NCBI GenBank assembly: GCA_009778235.1
Contig: WRKE01000151.1
Coordinates: 1-5,440 of the forward strand
DNA length: 5,440 nucleotides
Direction: 5' to 3'
From: Pseudomonadota bacterium
Lineage (GTDB): Bacteria > Desulfobacterota > Desulfobulbia > Desulfobulbales > Desulfobulbaceae
Shown: in pieces, positions 1 to 5,440 of the stretch
Layout of the letters: each line of letters starts with the position of its first letter
Position numbering within the stretch: position 1 is the stretch's first letter
Translations under genes and position numbers: made by a program
Notes under the pieces: generated by a model
What the model saw: the letters and a program-made list of their open reading frames with translations, nothing else
The model's database searches: none
What the model was told of the DNA's origin: nothing

Positions 1-2
1 GC

Positions 3-1745
3 GCCGCCACAGGCAACAGCGTGACCATCAGCGGCGGTACGATGAACTATGTCTACGGCGGCAACAGCTATATCGGCGACGCCACCGGCAACAGCGTGAC
101 CATCAGCGGCGGCACGGTGAACGGAAATGTCTACGGCGGCAACAGCTGGAGCGGCAACGCCACCGGCAACAGCGTCACCATCAGCGGCGGCGAGGTTGGC
201 CAAAATGTCTACGGCGGCTACAGCGATAGCGACGCCGCCACCGGCAACAGCGTGACCATCAGCGGCGGCGAGATTGGCCAAGATGGCGAGGTTGGCCAAG
301 ATGGCTACGGCGTCTACGGCGGCGCGAGCTTGATCGGCGACACCACCTACAACACCGTGACCATCAGCGGCAGTCCGACTTTTGGACCAACCACTAACCT
401 TTGGGGCGGTAAGAGCGATGGGGATGATTCCTTCACCGGCAACACCCTGAACGTGTGGAACTACCGCGGCTCGTCTGTGCCGGGAGTTCAGCATTTCCAA
501 TACTACAACTTCATTCTGCCCGCCTCCCTGAAAGGGCTGGAAGTGACCGGCACGGTGGATTTCTCCGGGCCGGGCGGCGCTACTTCCACCGTCACCGGCG
601 TGAGCATCATGGGCGGCGGACGCGCCCCGCAAGTTGGGAAAAGCATATCCCTCATCCATGCGGACGCTGGTCTTCAAGGTGGCACCATCACCAATAACGG
701 AGCCATCCTGGCCGGGAAAAAGGGCGCAACCCTGAACCTCTCTTTCCGGCTGGATCAGCAGGCAAACGACCTCTATGCCGTGGTGGAAAGGGTGCGGGCA
801 GCTCCGGAAACCAAGGTTCTGAGCGAAGGCTTCCTGTCGGGCGTGGCCCTGGTCAACCAGGGTGCGGACCTGGCGGCCGGGCAGGGTATGGCCGAAGCCG
901 TGCGGGCAAGCATGGAGAGCAAATACGGCCTGGGCGTCTTCGCCGCGTTCTCCGGCGGCTGGTCGCGCTACGACACCGGCTCGCATACGGATCTGTCCAG
1001 CATCTCCCTCCTGGCCGGGGTATCGAAGGGAATCGACCTCACCCCCGGACGCCTGACCTTGGGCCTGTTCTTCGAGTACGGCAACGGCTCGTATGATACC
1101 TCCAATTCGTTCTCCGGCATCAACGCGGACGGCGACGGCGACATCGACCATATCGGCGGCGGCATCATCGGCCGGATGGACTTTGCCAACGCCGGACCGG
1201 GCCATGTCTATACGGAAGCGAGCCTCCGGGCGGGCAGCGTCAGCAACGAGTACCGCAATGCCCACCTGCGCGACTCCCTGGGCCGCCATGCCAGCTATGA
1301 TGCCGACTCGGCCTATTACGGCCTGCATCTTGGCGTGGGCTACATCTGGAACGTGAACGACAAGGCCGCGCTCGATCTGTACGGCAAATATTTCTGGACG
1401 CGGGTGCAGGGCGATGATGTGATTCTGAGCACCGGCGACCCGGTGGGCTTTGACGGCGTGGACTCCCACCGCTTACGCATCGGCACACGCTTTTCCTATG
1501 CGGCGGATACAAGGTTTACCCCGTATGCGGGTGTGGCCTACGAACACGAGTTTGACGGCAAGGCCGCAGCCACGACTTACGGCTATGCCATTGACGAGCC
1601 GGATTTGCAGGGCGGCACGGGCGTGGGCGAGATCGGCCTGAAGCTGAAGCCCGCTCAAGACTTGTCCCTTGATCTGGGCGTGCAGGGCTATGTAGGGACC
1701 AGAGAAGGGGTCAGCGGCTCGCTGCGGATCAAGTACGAGTTCTAA
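3..1745 (+). CDS. Autotransporter adhesin, 3' part (passenger repeats plus outer-membrane beta-barrel)
   Basis: Type V (autotransporter) secreted surface protein; the reading frame is open at the left edge, so the signal peptide and most of the passenger are missing and the GTG at 21 is an internal Val in a repeat, not the start. About 580 codons are visible. Order: tandem passenger repeats built on ATGNSVTISGG...VYGGNS (about positions 6-420), a non-repetitive passenger end (about 420-810), a helical linker (LSEGFLSGVALVNQGADLAA, about 820-900), then a barrel of roughly 275 residues rich in alternating hydrophobic/aromatic strands (GVFAAFSGGWSRYDTG, LGLFFEYGNGSYDT, ALDLYGKYFWTRV, FTPYAGVAYEHEF), ending SLRIKYEF. 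A terminal Phe after alternating residues is the usual outer-membrane assembly signal, and the size fits the PF03797-type autotransporter domain. The passenger is predicted to be exposed outside the cell, probably as a repetitive beta-structure; its ligand cannot be told. The gene is followed by terminator-like hairpins and appears functionally unrelated to the downstream redox operon. Confidence 0.9.
   Translation, partial: AATGNSVTISGGTMNYVYGGNSYIGDATGNSVTISGGTVNGNVYGGNSWSGNATGNSVTISGGEVGQNVYGGYSDSDAATGNSVTISGGEIGQDGEVGQDGYGVYGGASLIGDTTYNTVTISGSPTFGPTTNLWGGKSDGDDSFTGNTLNVWNYRGSSVPGVQHFQYYNFILPASLKGLEVTGTVDFSGPGGATSTVTGVSIMGGGRAPQVGKSISLIHADAGLQGGTITNNGAILAGKKGATLNLSFRLDQQANDLYAVVERVRAAPETKVLSEGFLSGVALVNQGADLAAGQGMAEAVRASMESKYGLGVFAAFSGGWSRYDTGSHTDLSSISLLAGVSKGIDLTPGRLTLGLFFEYGNGSYDTSNSFSGINADGDGDIDHIGGGIIGRMDFANAGPGHVYTEASLRAGSVSNEYRNAHLRDSLGRHASYDADSAYYGLHLGVGYIWNVNDKAALDLYGKYFWTRVQGDDVILSTGDPVGFDGVDSHRLRIGTRFSYAADTRFTPYAGVAYEHEFDGKAAATTYGYAIDEPDLQGGTGVGEIGLKLKPAQDLSLDLGVQGYVGTREGVSGSLRIKYEF
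6..395 (+). repeat. In-frame tandem repeat array of the autotransporter passenger
   Basis: Four clear units begin at 6, 81, 159 and 237, and a degenerate fifth begins at 342 (TTYNTVTISG). Unit lengths are 75, 78, 78 and 105 bases, all multiples of three, so the frame is kept. The first 33 bases of the units at 81 and 237 are identical, the unit at 159 differs by one base and the unit at 6 by two, so the copies are recent or kept alike by recombination. The array continues off the left edge, since the window opens inside the repeat frame. Each unit encodes ATGNSVTISGG followed by a variable stretch and VYGG. Confidence 0.9.
270..305 (+). repeat. 18-base tandem duplication inside the fourth passenger repeat
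   Basis: Positions 270-287 and 288-305 are two adjacent 18-base copies that differ at one base (ATT versus GTT). They encode EIGQDG followed by EVGQDG. This insertion makes the fourth unit 35 residues long instead of 25-26 and leaves the frame intact. Slipped-strand replication or unequal recombination would explain it. Confidence 0.9.
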
Positions 1746-1767
1746 ACGGCAACTGTTATCATATCAT

Positions 1768-1812
1768 GCGCGGCGCGGCCGGTGGAAACAGCCGGATCGC
1801 GCCGCGCTCTCT
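1768..1812 (+). terminator. GC-rich hairpin after the autotransporter stop, possible terminator
   Basis: A perfect 10-bp stem pairs GCGCGGCGCG (1768-1777) with CGCGCCGCGC (1798-1807). It is extended inward by a G-U pair and a CCGG/CCGG stem (1779-1782 with 1792-1795, A1796 bulged), leaving a 9-base loop. It starts 22 bases after the stop codon. The trailing bases (TCTCTT) are only weakly T-rich, so it may act as a partial terminator or as a 3'-end protecting structure ahead of the stronger signal at 1871. Confidence 0.5.
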
Positions 1813-1870
1813 TCGACGCTCGGCGCATGGTCCGTACCGGAGTGGAAAATCCGCCGCATACCCCTCAACC

Positions 1871-1906
1871 GTGCCCGCTCTCTCTGTGGGCACTTTTTGA
1901 TTTTTT
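1871..1906 (+). terminator. Rho-independent terminator of the autotransporter transcript
   Basis: An 8-bp stem (1871-1878 with 1886-1893, one G-U pair) closes a 7-base TCTCTCT loop. It is followed at once by TTTTTGATTTTTT (1894-1906). The stem, tight loop and U-rich tail are the classical intrinsic terminator arrangement on the + strand. It separates the autotransporter transcript from the hydrogenase/Hdr operon. Confidence 0.88.
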
Positions 1907-1939
1907 CCATTCCTGTGACCGGAGCCGTCCGAAACGGAA

Positions 1940-1972
1940 CGCTGTTCCCCTGAGCTAACGCGGGGAACAGTG
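1940..1972. promoter_or_regulatory. Long perfect inverted repeat in the gap, candidate operator or RNA hairpin
   Basis: CTGTTCCCC (1942-1950) and GGGGAACAG (1962-1970) are perfect reverse complements separated by 11 bases. A G-U and a C-G pair can be added outside them. Neither strand has a T-run next to it, so it does not look like an intrinsic terminator. The half-site centres are 20 bases apart, about two helical turns, as expected for a dimeric DNA-binding protein. It lies 142 bases before the protease start codon. Operator function is inferred. Confidence 0.4.
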
Positions 1973-1975
1973 CGG

Positions 1976-2111
1976 GTAAAAAACCTTCAAGAATATCTTT
2001 TCTCTTGTAAATTCAAAGTATTATCGTATTTCCTCCCCTGAGGCGGAAAACGAGACCCCTCTGCTTTTGCCCTTGCGCAATCTGAGAAAATAGTGGCATA
2101 TTGCCAGTATC
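1976..2111 (+). promoter_or_regulatory. AT-rich leader and putative promoter region of the hydrogenase/Hdr operon
   Basis: Positions 1976-2032 are much more AT-rich than the surrounding DNA. A loose sigma-70-like pair can be drawn (TTGTAA at 2005-2010, TATTTC at 2027-2032, 16-base gap), but the match is poor. Small dyads are present: AAGA-ATA-TCTT (1989-1999), TTGCGCAA (2073-2080) and TGGCA-TAT-TGCCA (2094-2106), the last ending 5 bases before the start codon. Because a strong terminator lies upstream at 1871-1906, the operon needs a promoter of its own, most likely here. The exact start of transcription cannot be placed. Confidence 0.35.
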
Positions 2112-2645
2112 ATGCACATCTCGCACAACAGGCCAACCCTGATCCCGGTGCCGCTGGCCGTGATTTTTGGCTGCGGCAACATCCTGCTCGGCGACGACGG
2201 CTTTGGTCCGGCAGTGGTCGAGCGGCTGGCGCATCGTAATCTGCCGCCGGCGATTCGCCTGGTCGATGCCGGCACCGCGATCAGGGAGTATCTGCTTGAT
2301 TATCTGCTCGATCCGCACATGCGCCCTCGATGTTTGATTGTGGTCGATGCCGATCCGGGGCAGGGGACAGCGGTCGGCCGGCTGCGCCGTTGCGTGCCCA
2401 CGGATCTGTCCGCCCGCAAGATCCACGATTTTTCCCTCCACCAATTTCCCACCGTCAACCTGTTGCGGGAGTTGGCAGCGCAAACCGGGATCGAGGTCGT
2501 TCTTTTCTTGGTCGGCATCGAACCGCCCGCCGCCCTGTGCGCCCCAGGTCTGTCGCCGCTGGTGGAGGCCGCCGTTGATCCGGCTTGTGCCCAAATCGCC
2601 GCCCTTGCCGCCTCCTTTGCCCTTCCGGAAACCGCCTCGCCATGA
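2112..2645 (+). CDS. Hydrogenase maturation protease (peptidase M52, HycI/FrhD type)
   Basis: Predicted cytoplasmic endopeptidase that removes the C-terminal extension of a [NiFe]-hydrogenase large subunit once nickel is in place. The 177-residue product has the family signature GCGNILLGDDGFGP (residues 20-33), then LIVVDAD (75-81), HQFPTVNLLREL (110-121), FLVGIEP (132-138) and GLSPLVEAA (146-154). By comparison with HybD and HycI, the nickel-sensing ligands should be D29, D79 and H110 (H105 is a less likely alternative). Asp rather than Glu at the first position matches HycI. Length is near the usual 150-170 residues plus a short N-terminal extension. An in-frame TAG lies at 2091-2093 and ATG 2112 is the first ATG after it, but no good Shine-Dalgarno sequence precedes it; GTG at 2148 or 2160 would give a start closer to the conserved core. 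The gene ends in an ATGA overlap with the next gene. The target hydrogenase is not in the window and probably lies downstream. Confidence 0.87.
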   Translation: MHISHNRPTLIPVPLAVIFGCGNILLGDDGFGPAVVERLAHRNLPPAIRLVDAGTAIREYLLDYLLDPHMRPRCLIVVDADPGQGTAVGRLRRCVPTDLSARKIHDFSLHQFPTVNLLRELAAQTGIEVVLFLVGIEPPAALCAPGLSPLVEAAVDPACAQIAALAASFALPETASP

Positions 2646-4123
2646 TCTACGAAACCAAAGTCAACGACTTGGCCGAAGAATTTGGGGTGCATCGCAACAC
2701 CATCCGCAACTGGATCAATTCCGGCATTCTTCCTGCCCAGGAGGGGCCGGGCCGCCGCTACCTGATCCAATGGGAGGATTACCGGCGGCTGTGCGACAAG
2801 TACGGCCGGGAGCCCCGTTTCAATCCCGACCCGGCCGCACCCGAGGAATCGCCGGTTACGCCGCGCTCGCAGGCTGCAACCACCCCGGCGCCGGTTCGCC
2901 TGGACGTAAAGACAAGAAATCTCGACATCTCGCCGGGTCTGGCCGACATCTGCCTGACCTGCGGGTCCTGTGCCGGCGCCTGCCCGATCTCCGGGGTTGA
3001 CGAACTCGACCCGCGCAAGATCGTGCGCATGGCTTTTCTGGGTCTGGAAGACGAGCTGGTGACGAGCAGTTGGCCGTGGAAGTGCACCTTGTGCGGCAAG
3101 TGCGAGGCAGTCTGCCCGATGAACATCGAGATCGTGCAGTTGCTGCGCCGAATCAGGGCGCAAAGCGACCGGGACAATGTGCCGGCCGCCATCCGCAAAG
3201 GGGTGGTCACCTGTCTGGAAAAAGGGAACAATCTCGGCATTCCCAAAGACGATTTTCTCGCCCTGGCCCGGGAAATGGGCGAAGAACTCGCCCGTACCTC
3301 CTGCCCCGGTTTTGTTACCCCCATCGATGCCCGCGGCGCCCGCCTCCTGGTGACCATCAACTCCAAGCAGCCCTTTGTCGAACCCGAGGCCATGACCTGG
3401 TGGTGGAAGATCTTCTATGCGGCCGGCGAATCCTGGACCATCTCCTCGGAGTTCTGGGAAGGGATCAACTGGGGACTCCATGCCGGCGACTACGGCGCGA
3501 TGCGCACCATGGTCAAGCGGATCATCGACAATATCGAGCGGCTCAACTGTACGGCCCTGCTCCTGCCCGAATGCGGCCACGCCTACTATGCCACCCGTTA
3601 TGCCCTGGAACGCTGGTTTCCCGAGTCTCTGCAGCAGTTCAAGGTATACAGCGTCTTTGACCTTTTGCTCGAATATCTCGATCAAAACAGAATCCGGCTC
3701 GATCCCGCCAGCCAAACCAAGCTGACCACCTTCCACGATTCCTGCAACTATGGCCGCCATTCACTCAAATCGTTCGGCCATGGCTACTTCAAGGAGGCCC
3801 GCATCCTGACCAGGGCCTGCTGCCCACACTATGTCGATCTGATCCCGGACCAGGAGGAAAATTATTGCTGTGGGGCCGGCGGCGGCGCCTGGGCCGATCA
3901 TTTTGAGGCTGAGCGGGTCTTTCATGGCCGGGTCAAGGCCCGTCAGATCAGCGCCTCCGGCGCCAAGCTGGTGGTCACCTCCTGCTTCAACTGCCGGGAC
4001 CAGATCCTCTATTCGCTCAACCGCGAATTCAACCTCCATGTCGAGGTTCAATTTCTCTGGGAGTTGGTGGCCAATGCCTTGATCATGCCGCCCGCGGAGA
4101 CCACGGAGGCACGCCATGTCTGA
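2642..4123 (+). CDS. HdrD-like iron-sulfur protein with N-terminal MerR/excisionase-type helix-turn-helix
   Basis: A 493-residue fusion. Residues 1-55 form a winged helix-turn-helix (DLAEEFGVHRNTIRNWINSG, then a wing with GRRYLIQWEDYRRL) like that of MerR/excisionase proteins. Residues 56-95 are a Pro/Ala/Ser-rich linker. Two [4Fe-4S] motifs follow: C104, C107, C110, C114-Pro and C148, C151, C154, C158-Pro. The rest is HdrD/DsrK/TmcB-like. The C-terminal CCG domain is complete (C368, C409-C410-G, C448, C451), whereas the first CCG half is reduced to a PECGH motif (C311). This predicts two cubane clusters and one unusual CCG-bound [4Fe-4S] cluster for thiol/disulfide chemistry or electron relay. 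No membrane segment is seen, so it should be cytoplasmic. The start is ATG 2642, which overlaps the upstream TGA (ATGA) and implies translational coupling; GGAA at 2627-2630 is only a weak Shine-Dalgarno. A TTG at 2585 is in frame but would add 19 unconvincing residues. Between GTG codon 16 and C104 there is no ATG, GTG or TTG, so the two parts must be made as one protein. The role of the DNA-binding part is unknown; autoregulation is a guess. Confidence 0.9.
   Translation: MIYETKVNDLAEEFGVHRNTIRNWINSGILPAQEGPGRRYLIQWEDYRRLCDKYGREPRFNPDPAAPEESPVTPRSQAATTPAPVRLDVKTRNLDISPGLADICLTCGSCAGACPISGVDELDPRKIVRMAFLGLEDELVTSSWPWKCTLCGKCEAVCPMNIEIVQLLRRIRAQSDRDNVPAAIRKGVVTCLEKGNNLGIPKDDFLALAREMGEELARTSCPGFVTPIDARGARLLVTINSKQPFVEPEAMTWWWKIFYAAGESWTISSEFWEGINWGLHAGDYGAMRTMVKRIIDNIERLNCTALLLPECGHAYYATRYALERWFPESLQQFKVYSVFDLLLEYLDQNRIRLDPASQTKLTTFHDSCNYGRHSLKSFGHGYFKEARILTRACCPHYVDLIPDQEENYCCGAGGGAWADHFEAERVFHGRVKARQISASGAKLVVTSCFNCRDQILYSLNREFNLHVEVQFLWELVANALIMPPAETTEARHV
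4105..4109 (+). promoter_or_regulatory. Ribosome binding site of the hdrA-like gene
   Basis: GGAGG lies 6 bases before ATG 4116, within the last codons of the upstream gene. This decides the start in favour of 4116 over the second in-frame ATG at 4131. Confidence 0.8.
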
Positions 4124-5440
4124 GTCGGCCATGATTGGGGCGGTTCTGGTGGTGGGAGGCGGCATCTCCGGGATGCAGGCCGCACTCGACCTGGCCGACT
4201 CCGGCTATTTTGTTTATTTGGTGGAAAAAACCGGGGCCATCGGTGGCGCCATGCCCCAGTACAACAAGGTGTTTCCCACCAACGACTGCGCCATGTGCAT
4301 CATCTCGCCCAAATTGGTCGAGTGTGGCCGCCATCCCAATATCCGCATCATGACCCTGACCACGGTGATCGACATCAGCGGCAGGGCGGGGGCGTTCACC
4401 GTGCGGGTGCTGGAGCATCCCCGCTATGTCGATCCGGCCAAGTGCATTGCCTGCGGCCAGTGCAGCGACGGTTGCCCCCAAAGCGTCGATGACTCGTTCA
4501 ACATCTTCATGGCCAAGCGCAAGGCCATCTACATCAAGTATCCCCAGGCGGTACCGCTCAAATACCAGATTGATCCCCAGGCCTGCATCCGCTTGAATGA
4601 GCCGGATAATTGCGGGATTTGCGCGGAAATTTGCCCGCCCGGCGCGGTCAATTTCGCTGATCGCGGCCAGGAGCGCGACCTGAAGGTGGGGGCGGTGGTG
4701 ATGGCGCTCGGTTTCCAGCCCTTTGACCCCGGCAAAACCAGGGCCTGGGGCTACGGGCTCTATCCCAATGTGGTCACCTCGCTCCAGTTCGAGCGTTTTC
4801 TGTCGCCGGGCGGCCCCACCGGCGGGGTCCTCGCCCGTCCCTCGGATCGCAAGATGGTGCAGCGGATCGCCTTTCTCCAATGTATCGGCAGCCGCGACAA
4901 GAACCGCTGCAACAACGAATACTGCTCGACGGTCTGCTGCATGTACGCAATCAAGGAGGCCATGACCGTCAAGGAGGCCTATCCCGAGGTTGATGTGGTC
5001 ATTTTCCACATGGATATGCGCACTCCGGGCAAAGAGTTCGAGCGTTACTTTGAACAGGCCCGCAACGAATACAAGATTCGTTTTATTCGTTCCCGTATCC
5101 ATGGGGTTGAACCCAAAGGGCAAAAAGGAGATTTGCGCCTCCACTATATCAACGCCTACGGCAAGCAGGTAGAGGAGACGGTGGATCTGGTGGTGCTGTC
5201 GGTGGGGCTGGAAACCCCGGACGCCATGGTCCGGCTGGCGGAAAAGATCGGCATCCACATGACCTCGGACCGTTTCGCCTCGATCTCGGCCCTGATGCCG
5301 GTCCACACCTCGCTTAAAGGGATTTTTACGTGCGGGGCCTTCAACGGGCCGCGCGATATCCCCCAGTCGGTGATCGGCGGCTCGGCGGCCGCGGCCTGCG
5401 TTGCCGCCCTGCTCAATCCGGTCCGCCACACCCTGACCAG
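4116..5440 (+). CDS. hdrA: HdrA-like FAD/iron-sulfur protein, 3' end outside the window
   Basis: Flavin-containing subunit of heterodisulfide-reductase-type complexes, which passes or bifurcates electrons between hydrogenase, ferredoxin and the HdrD/HdrB partner. No stop codon occurs before the right edge; 441 codons are visible. The N-terminus has the FAD-binding Rossmann motif VVGGGISGMQAALDLADSG (12-30) ending in VEK. Next comes the HdrA signature NDCAMCIISPKLVECGRHPN (56-75). Two ferredoxin-like [4Fe-4S] motifs follow: C110, C113, C116, C120-Pro and C157, C166, C169, C173-Pro. Then come the Cys-rich stretch QCIGSRD...YCSTVCCMYAIKEA (C256, C265, C270, C274, C275) and the flavin-domain closing motif TCGAFNGPRDIPQSV (405-419). 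Two clusters in this position separate it from the shorter QmoA type, which lacks them. The start overlaps the preceding gene by 8 bases and has GGAGG at proper spacing. Whether it ends soon or continues into further ferredoxin or MvhD-like domains, as in long HdrA and QmoB, cannot be seen. The role is from family knowledge; the electron donor and acceptor here are inferred. Confidence 0.92.
   Translation, partial: MSESAMIGAVLVVGGGISGMQAALDLADSGYFVYLVEKTGAIGGAMPQYNKVFPTNDCAMCIISPKLVECGRHPNIRIMTLTTVIDISGRAGAFTVRVLEHPRYVDPAKCIACGQCSDGCPQSVDDSFNIFMAKRKAIYIKYPQAVPLKYQIDPQACIRLNEPDNCGICAEICPPGAVNFADRGQERDLKVGAVVMALGFQPFDPGKTRAWGYGLYPNVVTSLQFERFLSPGGPTGGVLARPSDRKMVQRIAFLQCIGSRDKNRCNNEYCSTVCCMYAIKEAMTVKEAYPEVDVVIFHMDMRTPGKEFERYFEQARNEYKIRFIRSRIHGVEPKGQKGDLRLHYINAYGKQVEETVDLVVLSVGLETPDAMVRLAEKIGIHMTSDRFASISALMPVHTSLKGIFTCGAFNGPRDIPQSVIGGSAAAACVAALLNPVRHTLT

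Noticed and set aside
6..395. Direct repeats considered as a CRISPR array
   Set aside because: The repeats are contiguous, in frame and encode a repeated peptide. There are no unique spacers of constant length between them.
2094..2115. Sigma-54 (-24/-12) promoter reading of TGGCATATTGCC
   Set aside because: GG at 2095-2096 would need GC ten bases later, but 2107-2108 is GT, and the site would sit on the start codon.
2013..2594. Minus-strand open frame of 193 codons covering the gap and the protease gene
   Set aside because: It overlaps the M52 protease, whose motifs are unmistakable, and its own translation is compositionally odd with no known motif.
2585..2641. Upstream TTG start for the HTH-HdrD protein
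   Set aside because: It would add 19 Arg/Cys/Pro-rich residues that are just the shifted reading of the protease end. ATG 2642 forms an ATGA overlap and begins directly before the HTH.
2300..3760. Long minus-strand open frame of 486 codons opposite the protease and HdrD-like genes
   Set aside because: It lies antisense to two genes with clear family motifs. Its translation is rich in Gly, Ala, Arg, His and Asp without recognisable domains, typical of the complement of GC-rich coding DNA.
4083..5429. Long minus-strand open frame of 448 codons opposite the hdrA-like gene
   Set aside because: The + strand frame has an FAD motif, HdrA signature and spaced cysteine clusters, whereas the antisense translation shows no domain; it is a shadow of codon bias.

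Overview
The window looks like GC-rich chromosomal DNA from an anaerobic, probably sulfate-reducing, Gram-negative bacterium of the Desulfobacterota (deltaproteobacterial) type. This is inferred from a type V autotransporter with a C-terminal outer-membrane barrel next to a heterodisulfide-reductase-like (Hdr) and [NiFe]-hydrogenase maturation cluster. No 16S rRNA or other lineage marker is present, so the taxonomy is an inference from gene content only.

Layout, all genes on the + strand. (1) Positions 3-1745 hold the 3' part of a large autotransporter adhesin. Its 5' end lies outside the window. It has a tandem glycine/asparagine-rich passenger repeat of 25-35 residues, a non-repetitive passenger end, a helical linker and a barrel ending in ...YEF. 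(2) Positions 1746-2111 are a 366-base non-coding gap. It contains a GC-rich hairpin right after the stop, a textbook rho-independent terminator at 1871-1906, a perfect 9-bp inverted repeat at 1942-1970 with no U-tract, and an AT-rich promoter-like stretch before the next gene. (3) Positions 2112-5440 (running off the window) are a tightly packed operon: a peptidase-M52 (HycI/FrhD type) hydrogenase maturation protease, an HdrD-like iron-sulfur protein, and an HdrA-like flavin/iron-sulfur protein cut by the window end. The start and stop codons of successive genes overlap by 4 and 8 bases, so the proteins are probably translationally coupled.

How the genes fit together: HdrA-like proteins carry FAD and iron-sulfur clusters and distribute electrons. 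HdrD-like proteins with CCG domains carry an unusual [4Fe-4S] cluster that reduces disulfides or relays electrons. The protease matures a [NiFe]-hydrogenase large subunit, which suggests that hydrogenase genes (MvhADG-like or similar) lie downstream of the window. The most remarkable feature is the HdrD-like protein. It begins with a MerR/excisionase-type winged helix-turn-helix, followed by a Pro/Ala-rich linker, and no usable start codon separates these from the iron-sulfur part. It is therefore a candidate single-polypeptide link between Hdr/hydrogenase redox state and DNA binding. The inverted repeats upstream of its operon are natural candidate operators, but that connection is a hypothesis.
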